Shown here piece after piece: positions 16,780-25,575 of a stretch of 64,000 bases of DNA; the first letter of the stretch is position 1, and each line of letters begins with the position of its first letter. The translations under genes were made by a program, and so were the position numbers. The stretch is from contig NZ_JASSYX010000002.1 of NCBI RefSeq assembly GCF_030244015.1, positions 1,054,001 through 1,118,000 of the forward strand, read 5' to 3'. The stretch comes from Pedobacter ginsengisoli. GTDB taxonomy: Bacteria; Bacteroidota; Bacteroidia; Sphingobacteriales; Sphingobacteriaceae. Below the pieces are notes generated by a model, which did no database searches, was not told where the DNA came from, and was given only the letters and a program-made list of their open reading frames with translations.

Positions 16780-19344
16780 ATGAGACTTCAACACATCAAA
16801 AATATAAGTAGTATAGCGATATTGCTCACACTCGCCTTCACCACCAACCTGTTTGCCCAGCAGACCAGGATCAGCGGAACAGTCACTGATGCCGGCAATA
16901 AGGAAACCATTCCTTATGTCTCCTTTATACTGATCCCGAGCGGGATGGGCGGTAAAACTGATATCGACGGAAAGTTCAGTATGAACCTGACCGGAAACGA
17001 TACCCAGATCAAATTCAGCTATGTTGGCTACAAGACGCAAATCAAAAACATCAAACCGGGTGTTTCCCAGACCATTAATGTCCAGCTGCAGGATGAAGCC
17101 ATGCAAATGAACGAGGTGGTGATCAGGGGAACTAAAAGAGGACCGTACAGGAACCGTGAAAATCCGGCTGTTGCGCTCATCCGCAAGGTCATCGCCAACA
17201 AATCAAAGAACCGGACCGAGAGTTATGACCAGGTGGCTTATCAGAAGTATGAACGTATGCTGTTTTCCCTGAGTAACCTTTCCGACAAATTCAAAAACAA
17301 GAAAATCTTCCGCAATTACCAGTTCCTGTTCCAGGAGCAGGATTCTACTAAAATAGGCGGAAAAACCACGCTGCCAGTATTCCAGCAGGAGAAACTCTCT
17401 GATAATTATTACACAAAGCATCCGGAAAAAACAAAATCCATCATCATCGCCGATAAGAAGGTAAACTTTGATGAGAAATTTATAGACAACCAGGGTCTGA
17501 GTTCTTATTTCGACAGGATGTACCAGGACATTGACATTTATGACAACAACATCTCTGTGGTCAGCAATCAACTGCTGAGCCCGATAGCCGATGGTGCGCC
17601 TGGTTTTTACAAGTTCTTTATTACAGATACCATCAAGGACCACAATCCGAAACTGGTGGAGCTGTCTTTCATGCCACGAAACAAAACAGATCTTTTATTT
17701 GAAGGCAAGCTTTATGTGACGCTAGATGGCAACTATGCGGTTCAGAATGCTTACCTCACAGTCAATAAAGACATTAACCTCAACTTTGTCCGTGCACTTG
17801 AAGCGAAGCTTGATTTTGATCAAAACCCTGACAAGCGCTACCACCTGAGCAAAAGCAACCTGATTGTTGACTTTGGACTGAGTAAAAATGGCGGTACAGG
17901 CTTTACCGGCGAGCGGACCGTGACCTACAAAGATTTTAAGATCAACGAACCAATTCCGGATTCTGTGTTTAAAATCCCGGCCAAGCTTGCTGTGGCACCG
18001 GATGCAACCGCTAAATCAGATGCCTTCTGGTCTGCCAACAGACCTGAGTCGCTGGGTAATGTAAACCTGCAGGTATACCATAACATTGACAGTTTGCAGA
18101 CCATTCCTTCCTTTAAAAGAACAATGGATGTGGTGACCCTGCTCTTCGCAGGATATAAAGATTTCGGGCCTTTTGAAATGGGACCGGTCAATACTTTTTA
18201 CAGCTTCAATAATGTAGAAGGTTTTCGTTTACGTCTCGGCGGCCGAACCACCACTGCATTGAGCAAAAGGTACTATTTTGAAACATACGCCGCATATGGC
18301 TTTACCGATCAGAAATGGAAGTACTTCCTGAGCGGAACCTATTCTTTGAATAACAAGTCGATTTATTCTTTTCCTCAGAACTACATCAGGGCCAGCTTCC
18401 AGCGTGATACCAAGATCCCGGGGCAGGACCTGCAGTTTGTACAGGAAGACAATTTCCTGCTTTCCTTTAAAAGAGGAGAGAACAACATGATGCTGTACAA
18501 TGACTTTTACAGGCTGGATTATGTTCATGAATTTGAAAATCATTTTTCTTACAGCGTTGGCCTGCGCAAATGGAACCAGTCGCCTGCAGGTAATTTGTAT
18601 TTCAACAATTCGCCGAACAACCTCTTTACCAGGATCAATAACATCAGCACCTCTGAGGTGACCCTGCAACTGCGTTACGCACCTGATGAGAAATTTTACC
18701 AGGGTAAAATATACAGGACACCGCTTGTAGGGCCTAATCCTGTTTTTAACCTCCGTTATACTGCAGGCATCAAAGGTTTGCTGGGCGGGGAGTACAACTA
18801 CCATAATTTTATGGGCAGCATCGACAAGCGTTTTTACCTGTCTCAGCTTGGCTACAGTGACGTGACACTGGAAGGCGGTTATATCATAGGTAAAGTGCCA
18901 TTTCCTTTGCTGGATATCCATCGTGCCAACCAAACTTATGCCTATCAGCTCAACTCTTACAACCTGATGAACTTTATGGAGTTTGTGAGTGACCATTATG
19001 CCAGCATCAATATTGACCACAATTTCAACGGTTTCTTTTTCAATAAGATGCCGCTAATCCGTCGTCTGAAATTAAGGGAAGTGCTTTCATTCAAAGCATT
19101 GTATGGCGGATTGCGTGATGAAAACAACCCGGCAATCAACACCAGTACCCTTCAGTTTGTAAGAAACAAAGAAGGCATACCGCTTACCGGTTCTTTAAAT
19201 AATGATCCTTATATAGAGGGCAGTGTAGGTGTGGCCAATATCTTTAAAGTCTTAAGAGTTGATGCGGTCAAACGTTTTACCTACCTGGACAATCCAATGG
19301 TCTCCGGCTGGGGGATCCGCGCCCGGGTCAAGTTTGATTTCTAG
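16780..19344 (+). CDS. DUF5686 outer membrane protein with carboxypeptidase-regulatory-like domain
   Basis: 854 residues. A signal peptide (about 1-26, ending NLFAQ) is followed by a CarboxypepD_reg-like beta-sandwich at about 30-115, with ISGTVTDAGNKETIPYVSFI and a closing VNVQLQ-like strand. The DUF5686 part starts near MNEVVIRGTKRG, continues through NPAVALIRKVIANKSKN, and ends in a long series of barrel-like strands with a terminal Phe (RVKFDF). Such proteins are abundant in Bacteroidota outer membranes; their function is not settled. It stands alone: the kinase gene upstream is 111 bases away and the next gene is convergent. Confidence 0.85.
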   Translation: MRLQHIKNISSIAILLTLAFTTNLFAQQTRISGTVTDAGNKETIPYVSFILIPSGMGGKTDIDGKFSMNLTGNDTQIKFSYVGYKTQIKNIKPGVSQTINVQLQDEAMQMNEVVIRGTKRGPYRNRENPAVALIRKVIANKSKNRTESYDQVAYQKYERMLFSLSNLSDKFKNKKIFRNYQFLFQEQDSTKIGGKTTLPVFQQEKLSDNYYTKHPEKTKSIIIADKKVNFDEKFIDNQGLSSYFDRMYQDIDIYDNNISVVSNQLLSPIADGAPGFYKFFITDTIKDHNPKLVELSFMPRNKTDLLFEGKLYVTLDGNYAVQNAYLTVNKDINLNFVRALEAKLDFDQNPDKRYHLSKSNLIVDFGLSKNGGTGFTGERTVTYKDFKINEPIPDSVFKIPAKLAVAPDATAKSDAFWSANRPESLGNVNLQVYHNIDSLQTIPSFKRTMDVVTLLFAGYKDFGPFEMGPVNTFYSFNNVEGFRLRLGGRTTTALSKRYYFETYAAYGFTDQKWKYFLSGTYSLNNKSIYSFPQNYIRASFQRDTKIPGQDLQFVQEDNFLLSFKRGENNMMLYNDFYRLDYVHEFENHFSYSVGLRKWNQSPAGNLYFNNSPNNLFTRINNISTSEVTLQLRYAPDEKFYQGKIYRTPLVGPNPVFNLRYTAGIKGLLGGEYNYHNFMGSIDKRFYLSQLGYSDVTLEGGYIIGKVPFPLLDIHRANQTYAYQLNSYNLMNFMEFVSDHYASINIDHNFNGFFFNKMPLIRRLKLREVLSFKALYGGLRDENNPAINTSTLQFVRNKEGIPLTGSLNNDPYIEGSVGVANIFKVLRVDAVKRFTYLDNPMVSGWGIRARVKFDF

Positions 19345-19355
19345 GCACTTTCAGG

Positions 19356-19613
19356 TTATTCCTCCCGGTCAAGGTTCTCTTCCCGGTTTGAATGAGGATG
19401 GTTTTTGGCCATATTGTCCTCCTGTTCCTGAGGTTCGTGAGCAGCAATATCCCGGCTTGGATCATCTGACTGATCTCCGCTGCCTGCTTCATCTGAAAAA
19501 TCTTCGGCCCGAAGATCCGCAAGCTCATCACCGTGTTTTTCAGGTTCCAGGTTCTGGTCCAGTCTTTTATTCCAATTGTCTATTCCTTTGTTGTTCGTTT
19601 GCTCAGCCATCAT
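19356..19613 (-). CDS. Small acidic hydrophilic protein (85 aa)
   Basis: I do not recognise a named family. The frame starts with two adjacent ATGs (19613 and 19610) and encodes 84-85 residues that are very rich in Asp, Glu, Asn and Gln with almost no hydrophobic residues, so the protein is likely disordered. No signal peptide. It converges with the DUF5686 gene, stop codons 11 bases apart, and is divergent from the SMP-30 gene. Composition unlike random frames of neighbouring genes supports it being real, but weakly. Confidence 0.55.
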   Translation of the reverse strand: MMAEQTNNKGIDNWNKRLDQNLEPEKHGDELADLRAEDFSDEAGSGDQSDDPSRDIAAHEPQEQEDNMAKNHPHSNREENLDREE

Positions 19614-19725
19614 GGTTTGTTTTAATTATTCTATAAACAACGGAAAACCGTCTTTGTTTAGGCAGCTATTGTAACAGTTTTACACCAGCGATTACATTTT
19701 TGGAAAATTCTACTAAATTCAAGGC

Positions 19726-20619
19726 ATGAAACCAAGTATCAAAACTATCGCCTGTCTTTTGCTTCTGGCATTGAGCCTGGAAGCCATTCCGGGTACAGCA
19801 CAAATCTTCAATCCTGCAGACCTTAAACTCGTAAGCAGTCAGTTTTCTTTCACAGAAGGACCTGCAGTCAATAAAAAGGGAGAGATCTATTTTACCGATC
19901 AGCCCAATGACAAGATCTGGAAATACGGCACCGATGGACAGCTATCCCTGTTTATGGACAAGACGGGCCGCTCCAACGGATTGTATTTTGACAAGAAAGG
20001 AAACCTGCTTGCCTGCGCGGATGAAAAAAATGAGCTCTGGTCTATCGATAAAAATAAAAACATCACTGTACTGATCACTGATCTGGATGGTAAAAAGCTA
20101 AACGGCCCCAATGACCTGTGGCTCGATAAAAAAGGAGGGATCTATTTCACTGACCCTTATTACCAGCGTGATTACTGGACCAGGAAGAAACCGGAAATAG
20201 AAAAGCAAAATGTATACTACATTCCCGCGGGCAAGGAAAAAAAGATCCTGCTCGCGTTGGATGACCTGAAACAACCCAACGGCATTGTCGGAACTCCCGA
20301 CGGCAAATACCTGTATATAGCTGACCTGGGCGCACAAAAAACTTACCGGTACACCATTGCTGAAGCAGGGAAACTGACTGAGCGTAAGCTCATGTTTGAA
20401 AAAGGATCAGATGGTATGACACTGGACAACCAGGGTAATATCTACATCACAGGAAACGGAGTGACGGTTTACAATCCTGAAGGAACGCAGATCGCCCATA
20501 TCCCCTTAAAAGGCTGGACTGGCAATGTCTGCTTTGGTGGCAAGAACAGATCTGATCTGTTCATTACCTCCTCAAAGTCAGTATATACCATTCCAACCAC
20601 AGTAAAAGGGGTAGAGTAA
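19726..20619 (+). CDS. Secreted SMP-30/gluconolactonase-like beta-propeller
   Basis: 297 residues with a signal peptide (about 1-26, ending GTAQ). The six-bladed SMP-30/LRE fold is indicated by FTEGPAVNKKGEIYFTD, SNGLYFDKKGNLLACAD, LNGPNDLWLDKKGGIYFTDP and QPNGIVGTPDGKYLYIADLG. The Glu, Asn and Asp residues in EGP, GPND and IADLG are the expected divalent-metal ligands. Family members hydrolyse aldonolactones such as gluconolactone; export suggests an envelope substrate. Its stop codon directly abuts the stop of the exported Gfo/Idh oxidoreductase gene, and a lactonase would logically process the lactone made by such a dehydrogenase. Confidence 0.88.
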   Translation: MKPSIKTIACLLLLALSLEAIPGTAQIFNPADLKLVSSQFSFTEGPAVNKKGEIYFTDQPNDKIWKYGTDGQLSLFMDKTGRSNGLYFDKKGNLLACADEKNELWSIDKNKNITVLITDLDGKKLNGPNDLWLDKKGGIYFTDPYYQRDYWTRKKPEIEKQNVYYIPAGKEKKILLALDDLKQPNGIVGTPDGKYLYIADLGAQKTYRYTIAEAGKLTERKLMFEKGSDGMTLDNQGNIYITGNGVTVYNPEGTQIAHIPLKGWTGNVCFGGKNRSDLFITSSKSVYTIPTTVKGVE

Positions 20620-21741
20620 CTACCCCAATTTCAATGCTACCTTTTTGCCGGTTTTCGCAGCCAGATAAATGGCATCAATAATCTTGAGATCTTTTACTCC
20701 TTCTTCGCCATCAACCGGGACTACAGGCACTTTACCATTTAATATAATGTCAGAAAATTCTTCCATTTGCACCGTCTGATGGGTGACATGGGGATGGGTC
20801 AGCTCACCTTTGTTGGTACGTCCTTTTATCGGGCCGTAACCGGTTGAAGGCTGTAATTCCGCAAATCCTTTCTCACCATTCAGGAAAAACCTGTCCAGAT
20901 TGTTCATGGCATAGGTAGAGAGGCAGGAAGCCACGGCACCCCCTGGAAAACCAAACTGGAACTGGATCGTCTCATCCACACCTTCAGCAAACCTTTCCGG
21001 CTGTGTTTTCGTTTCCTGGGCCGTGACCCATACCGGTTCTTCACCAACCATATACCTTGAACCGTTAATGGCATAAATGCCAATGTCCATCAAAGAACCA
21101 CCACCTGCCAGCTGCTTATTTAACCGCCACTGTTTAGGATCACCGATATTGAAGCCGCACAAGCCCTGGAAGAACATGATCTTTCCAAACTCACCAGCTT
21201 TTCTCATCCTGATGATCTCCAGGGTTTTAGGTTCAAAATGCATCCTGTAGCCCACCAATAGTTTCACACCCGCCTTTTTGCAGGCATCTACCATTTCCTG
21301 TCCCTCTTTGGCGTTCAGTGCCATCGGCTTTTCACAGATCACATGTTTTCCAGCCTTTGCCACACGGATCGCCTGGTCATGGTGCAATCCGTTGGGCGTG
21401 GTAATGTATACCGCATCTATATCCGGATTGTTTTTGATGGCATCAAAACTCTCATAGTTGTAACAATTTTTTTCGGGGATGCCGTATTTGCTCTGCCAGT
21501 TCGTAATTTTTGAAGGCGTACCACTGATCACGCCAACCAGTTTTGCTTTTTTGCAGTCACGCATGGCATCAGCAACGCGGGTGCCATAACCGCCCAGTCC
21601 CATTATAGCTACCCTCAAAACGGGACCATCATAATTTTCCTCAATGATCTTCACCTCATTTGCCAGTCCGGACAGCGGAGCCAGGGGTAAAGTGATGGCC
21701 GATGCGGCCAGTAATTGTAAAAAGTCGCGGCGTGTATTCAT
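20620..21741 (-). CDS. Tat-type exported Gfo/Idh/MocA oxidoreductase (glucose-fructose oxidoreductase-like)
   Basis: 373 residues. The N-terminus TRRDFLQLLAASAITLPLA has a twin-arginine motif, indicating export of the folded, cofactor-loaded protein. The Rossmann fold has AIMGLGGYGTRVA, and the Gfo/Idh block CEKPMAL contains the conserved Lys. GGGSLMDIGIYAINGSRY carries the DIGxY-type active-site motif seen in glucose-fructose oxidoreductase, in which NADP is tightly bound and recycled. It probably oxidises and reduces sugars in the periplasm without free cofactor; the exact sugar is unknown. It is tail to tail with the lactonase-like gene, with no gap. Confidence 0.87.
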   Translation of the reverse strand: MNTRRDFLQLLAASAITLPLAPLSGLANEVKIIEENYDGPVLRVAIMGLGGYGTRVADAMRDCKKAKLVGVISGTPSKITNWQSKYGIPEKNCYNYESFDAIKNNPDIDAVYITTPNGLHHDQAIRVAKAGKHVICEKPMALNAKEGQEMVDACKKAGVKLLVGYRMHFEPKTLEIIRMRKAGEFGKIMFFQGLCGFNIGDPKQWRLNKQLAGGGSLMDIGIYAINGSRYMVGEEPVWVTAQETKTQPERFAEGVDETIQFQFGFPGGAVASCLSTYAMNNLDRFFLNGEKGFAELQPSTGYGPIKGRTNKGELTHPHVTHQTVQMEEFSDIILNGKVPVVPVDGEEGVKDLKIIDAIYLAAKTGKKVALKLG

Positions 21742-22192
21742 ACTTTAATCATTTGGTTATACTATTGATAATTTAGCTTACACAAGTACCAAAAGGGTTT
21801 ATTGTTGTAATTGGTTTTCAACAAGATAACAATTTATATCAATTTTAAAGAAACTGGCCATCTGTATAGGACTTTCCGGCCAGACAGTTGTCTTTTAATC
21901 AGAATTATTACGCCCGACCAAAAAAATAATTAGGAATTTAAAGAAGAAAAATTATATATTTATTTTAATGTCATTGAAATATTACACTGTAAGCTTCCAG
22001 TGACATTAAGCAGCCCTGATCAAACATGGGCACAACCAAATAAACCAGATAAACTAAACTGTATGAACCGATCACTCCATCCGGGCATTCCTGCTGTCCA
22101 AGATAAGAACAGAATTTTTCTAACAAGTAGCAATTCCGCGTCTTAAATTCCACTCGTTACTAAATCGTTTTCTCTTATACCAAATAACCATT
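21742..22192. other. Intergenic region between divergent genes
   Basis: The region separates the leftward Gfo/Idh gene from the rightward FG-GAP lipoprotein gene and must contain both promoters. The only clear symmetric element is CTGGCC...GGCCAG at about 21855-21884 (6-base arms). It is AT-rich around 21890-21990. No consensus TAnnTTTG box was found near the 22193 start. A 60-codon reverse frame (21971-22153) shows no feature and is not annotated. Confidence 0.5.
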
Positions 22193-25100
22193 ATGGCTAA
22201 ACTCTACTTACTTGTTGTATGCTTTTTTCTATTGACTTCCTGCGGCCAGTCCGGTAAAGACGGACAAGACGCGGCTGCTGAAAACCCACTATTCAAATTA
22301 TTGGATTCCTCAAAGACCAATATTCTTTTTGCAAACAACATCAGTGAAAATTTTGAACATAATGTGTTTAACTATCCTGCTTTTTATAATGGAGCCGGGG
22401 TAGCAATGGGTGATTTAAACAACGACGGACTGGATGAGCTCTATTTTTCGGGAAACATGACCGGAAATAAACTTTACCTGAACCAGGGTGATATGCATTT
22501 TGCGGATATCACCGACCTGGCAGGCGTGGCCGGGAGGGACAACTCCTGGAAGAACGGGGTAAATATGGCTGATGTAAATGGTGACGGAAAGGTGGATATC
22601 TACGTCTGTTACTCTGGCCGGCGCCCTGGCGCGGACCGCAGAAACCAGCTTTTTATCAATCAGGGACTCAATTCCGAAGGCCTGCCCACGTTCAAGGATG
22701 AGGCAGAAGCCTATGGCCTCGCAGATACTGCATATAGTACACAATCGCACTTTTTTGATTATGACCGCGATGGCGATCTTGACCTCCTGCTGGTAGATGA
22801 GAACATTAACGTTCTTACCAATCTGGACGACATTACCATACAAGAATTGCTAAAAACTCCGGACTCAAAGACCGCGACCAAGCTGTTTAGAAATGATAAA
22901 GGGCATTTTAAAGACGTAACAATAAGCGCAGGCCTTCAGAGTTCATCATTATCCTATGGATTGGCAGCGGCAATTTCAGACGTAAATGGCGATGGATGGC
23001 CAGATATGTATGTATCGAATGACTATTCTATAAAGGATTATCTTTACATCAATAATCATGATGGTACCTTTACCGATCAGCTGAATAACCATCTTGAACA
23101 TATTTCCATGTACTCGATGGGCAATAGTATAACAGATGTGAACAATGATGGCCTTCCAGATATCTTCACACTGGACATGCTTCCCGAAGACAACCGCCGC
23201 CAGAAATTGCTGCAGGGATTCGACAATTATGAATTCTTTTACCTGAACCTGAGAAACGGGCTATACTATCAGTATATGCGGAATATGCTTCACATTAACA
23301 ATGGAAACGGGACCTTCAGCGAAATTGGCCAGCTGGCAGGAATTTCCAATACAGACTGGAGCTGGGCACCGTTATTTGCCGACTTTGATAATGACGGCTG
23401 GAAAGATCTCTTTGTAACCAACGGATATCTGCATGACTTTACCAATATGGACGTTGTAAAATACAACCAAAACTATTTTAAGAACGTCAACGGCGAAGTA
23501 GAACCAAGGCATATTTTAGAAATGCTGAGTAAACTGCCCTCATCCGATGTGAAAAACTACATCTATAAAAATAACGGCAATTTAACTTTTGACAATAAAG
23601 GCAAAGAATGGGGCATGAGCATTCCTTCAAATAGCAACGGGGCCGTTTACGGCGATCTTGACAATGATGGTGATCTTGACCTTGTCGTAAACAACATCAA
23701 TAAAACCGCTTTTGTTTATCAGAACCAGGGCGATTCCTCAAATCATTACCTGAGAATAAAACTTAAAGGCCTGAAGCAAAATACAGATGGTTTAGGAGCG
23801 ATGGTTACCATTTTTTCTAAAGGAAAGCAGCAGTGTGTTGAACAAATGCCTTCAAAAGGTTATTTGTCAACCGTATCTGCAACCCTACATTTTGGACTTG
23901 GCAAGCAAAAAGAAATCGATTCCCTGCGCATTGTATGGCCCGATGGAAAAATGCAGACACTGACCAAAGTGGGAGCCGACAGGCTGCTGTACATTTATGA
24001 AAAAGATGCAAGCGGAACCTATCAAAAACCAAAGCCAGTTGCTCCTGTTTTTAAAGAAGTGCCCTCTGCCATACCATTGGTTGAAGTGAAGAATGACATC
24101 AATGATTATAAACGCCAGCCACTGCTAGTAAATGCGCTCTCCTTTACCGGACCCTGTATGGCAAAAGGCGATGTAAACGGGGACAAACTGGAAGATGTAT
24201 TCACAGGTGGTGGTGTAAACAGGCCCGGAGCGTTGTATATACAGCAACAAGGGGGGAAATTCATTAAAAACGAGCAGCCCTTTCTCAGTGACCAGCAGAG
24301 TGATGATGCAAATGCTGTTTTTTTTGATGCCAATGGAGACGGCTTCCAGGACCTGTATGTTGTGAGCGGCGGCTACCGGAACTTTAAAGATGGTGACCCA
24401 TTGCTTCAGGACAGGCTATACCTCAATGACGGTAAAGGCAATCTTTCAAAATCTGTCACCTCTTTACCGGAAATGCGGATCAGCAAAAGCTGTGCACGCG
24501 TCGGCGATTTTAATGGCGATGGACATCCGGACCTGTTTGTAGGTGGCCGCAACGCAGGATCAAGATACCCCGAACCACCCAAAAGCTTTATGCTGATCAA
24601 TGATGGCAAAGGTCATTTCACAGACCAGATCAGGAAAGCAGCACCAGAGCTTGAGTACATAGGCATGGTTACCAGTGCCGCATGTCTTGACCTCAATGGT
24701 GACAAAAAACAAGACCTTGTATTGGCAGGCGACTGGATGCCGCTCAGTGTTTTTATCAATGAGGGGGGCAAATTGAAGAACAGGACCAGTAAATACTTTG
24801 ACAAGGAATACACCGGCTGGTGGAACAGCCTGAAGGTAGAAGACATGAACGGCGACGGGCATCCCGATCTTATCGCAGGCAATCTGGGCCTCAACAGCCA
24901 GTGCAAGGCGAGTGATCAGGAACCAGCAGAATTGTGTTATAATGATTTTGATGACAACGGCTCTGTCGATCCCATCCTTTGTTTTTATATCCAGGGCAAA
25001 AGTTATCCTTACCTGACCAGAGATGAAATGCTGGACCAGATGAGCATCATGCGCCCGCGTTTTCCGGATTACGCAAGCTACGCAGATGCTGGCATGAAAG

Positions 25101-25516
25101 AAATATTCACCCCGGAGGAGATGAAAGGGGCCAAAACCCTGAAAGCCAATTACCTGAAAACCGCCTATTTTGAAGGCAGTGCCAATGGCAAATTCAAAGA
25201 AAAACAACTGCCGATACAGGCCCAGTACTCACCGGTATATACCATTACACCGATAGATTATAACGGCGACGGTCACAAAGACCTGCTGCTCTGCGGAAAC
25301 ATTTACCAGTCGCGTATCCGCTTTGGCCAGTACGACGCCAACCACGGCATACTTTTGAAAGGTAACGGAAAAGGCGGATTTACTTACATTCCTGACCAGC
25401 AGAGCGGCCTGAAGCTCAAAGGGGATGTAAGGAGCGTCATTGCGCTGAACAATACCTTGTATGTAGGTATCAATCAGCAGAAAATGAGGGCCTTCCAGTT
25501 CAATAACGTTAAATAG
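22193..25516 (+). CDS. FG-GAP/VCBS-repeat lipoprotein with ASPIC/UnbV domain
   Basis: 1107 residues. The lipobox LLTSC gives a lipidated Cys17. Two sets of seven-bladed FG-GAP repeats are visible as many D-x-(N/D)-x-D-G calcium-type loops (GDLNNDGLDELYFSGN, ADVNGDGKVDIYVC, GDLDNDGDLDLVVNN, GDFNGDGHPDLFVGG, EDMNGDGHPDLIAGN). Between them, about residues 520-610, is an ASPIC/UnbV domain (RIVWPDGKMQTL). Such proteins are usually cell-surface and are common beside SusCD loci or oxidoreductases; a catalytic role is not known. It begins a three-gene same-strand group with a haloperoxidase-like lipoprotein and an outer membrane barrel. The stop codon lies in the first unit of a tandem repeat. Confidence 0.9.
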   Translation: MAKLYLLVVCFFLLTSCGQSGKDGQDAAAENPLFKLLDSSKTNILFANNISENFEHNVFNYPAFYNGAGVAMGDLNNDGLDELYFSGNMTGNKLYLNQGDMHFADITDLAGVAGRDNSWKNGVNMADVNGDGKVDIYVCYSGRRPGADRRNQLFINQGLNSEGLPTFKDEAEAYGLADTAYSTQSHFFDYDRDGDLDLLLVDENINVLTNLDDITIQELLKTPDSKTATKLFRNDKGHFKDVTISAGLQSSSLSYGLAAAISDVNGDGWPDMYVSNDYSIKDYLYINNHDGTFTDQLNNHLEHISMYSMGNSITDVNNDGLPDIFTLDMLPEDNRRQKLLQGFDNYEFFYLNLRNGLYYQYMRNMLHINNGNGTFSEIGQLAGISNTDWSWAPLFADFDNDGWKDLFVTNGYLHDFTNMDVVKYNQNYFKNVNGEVEPRHILEMLSKLPSSDVKNYIYKNNGNLTFDNKGKEWGMSIPSNSNGAVYGDLDNDGDLDLVVNNINKTAFVYQNQGDSSNHYLRIKLKGLKQNTDGLGAMVTIFSKGKQQCVEQMPSKGYLSTVSATLHFGLGKQKEIDSLRIVWPDGKMQTLTKVGADRLLYIYEKDASGTYQKPKPVAPVFKEVPSAIPLVEVKNDINDYKRQPLLVNALSFTGPCMAKGDVNGDKLEDVFTGGGVNRPGALYIQQQGGKFIKNEQPFLSDQQSDDANAVFFDANGDGFQDLYVVSGGYRNFKDGDPLLQDRLYLNDGKGNLSKSVTSLPEMRISKSCARVGDFNGDGHPDLFVGGRNAGSRYPEPPKSFMLINDGKGHFTDQIRKAAPELEYIGMVTSAACLDLNGDKKQDLVLAGDWMPLSVFINEGGKLKNRTSKYFDKEYTGWWNSLKVEDMNGDGHPDLIAGNLGLNSQCKASDQEPAELCYNDFDDNGSVDPILCFYIQGKSYPYLTRDEMLDQMSIMRPRFPDYASYADAGMKEIFTPEEMKGAKTLKANYLKTAYFEGSANGKFKEKQLPIQAQYSPVYTITPIDYNGDGHKDLLLCGNIYQSRIRFGQYDANHGILLKGNGKGGFTYIPDQQSGLKLKGDVRSVIALNNTLYVGINQQKMRAFQFNNVK

Positions 25517-25560
25517 AAATTCAATAAGATTAAATAGTATTCAACAAAATAAAATAGAAA
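25499..25560. repeat. Three 20-21 bp tandem repeats spanning a stop codon
   Basis: Units at 25499-25519, 25520-25539 and 25540-25560 share the pattern TTCAAtAAnrTtAAATAGwA. The first unit includes the last codons and TAG stop of the FG-GAP lipoprotein gene; each later copy repeats the TAG. The 15 bases that follow lead to the haloperoxidase start. Confidence 0.7.
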
Positions 25561-25575
25561 CGTCACAATAGTAAT

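Noticed and set aside
18229..19020. 263-codon open frame on the minus strand
   Set aside because: Antisense to the DUF5686 gene, no recognisable feature.
21971..22153. 60-codon reverse frame in the gap before the FG-GAP lipoprotein gene
   Set aside because: Short, no signal or domain, and within a divergent promoter region.
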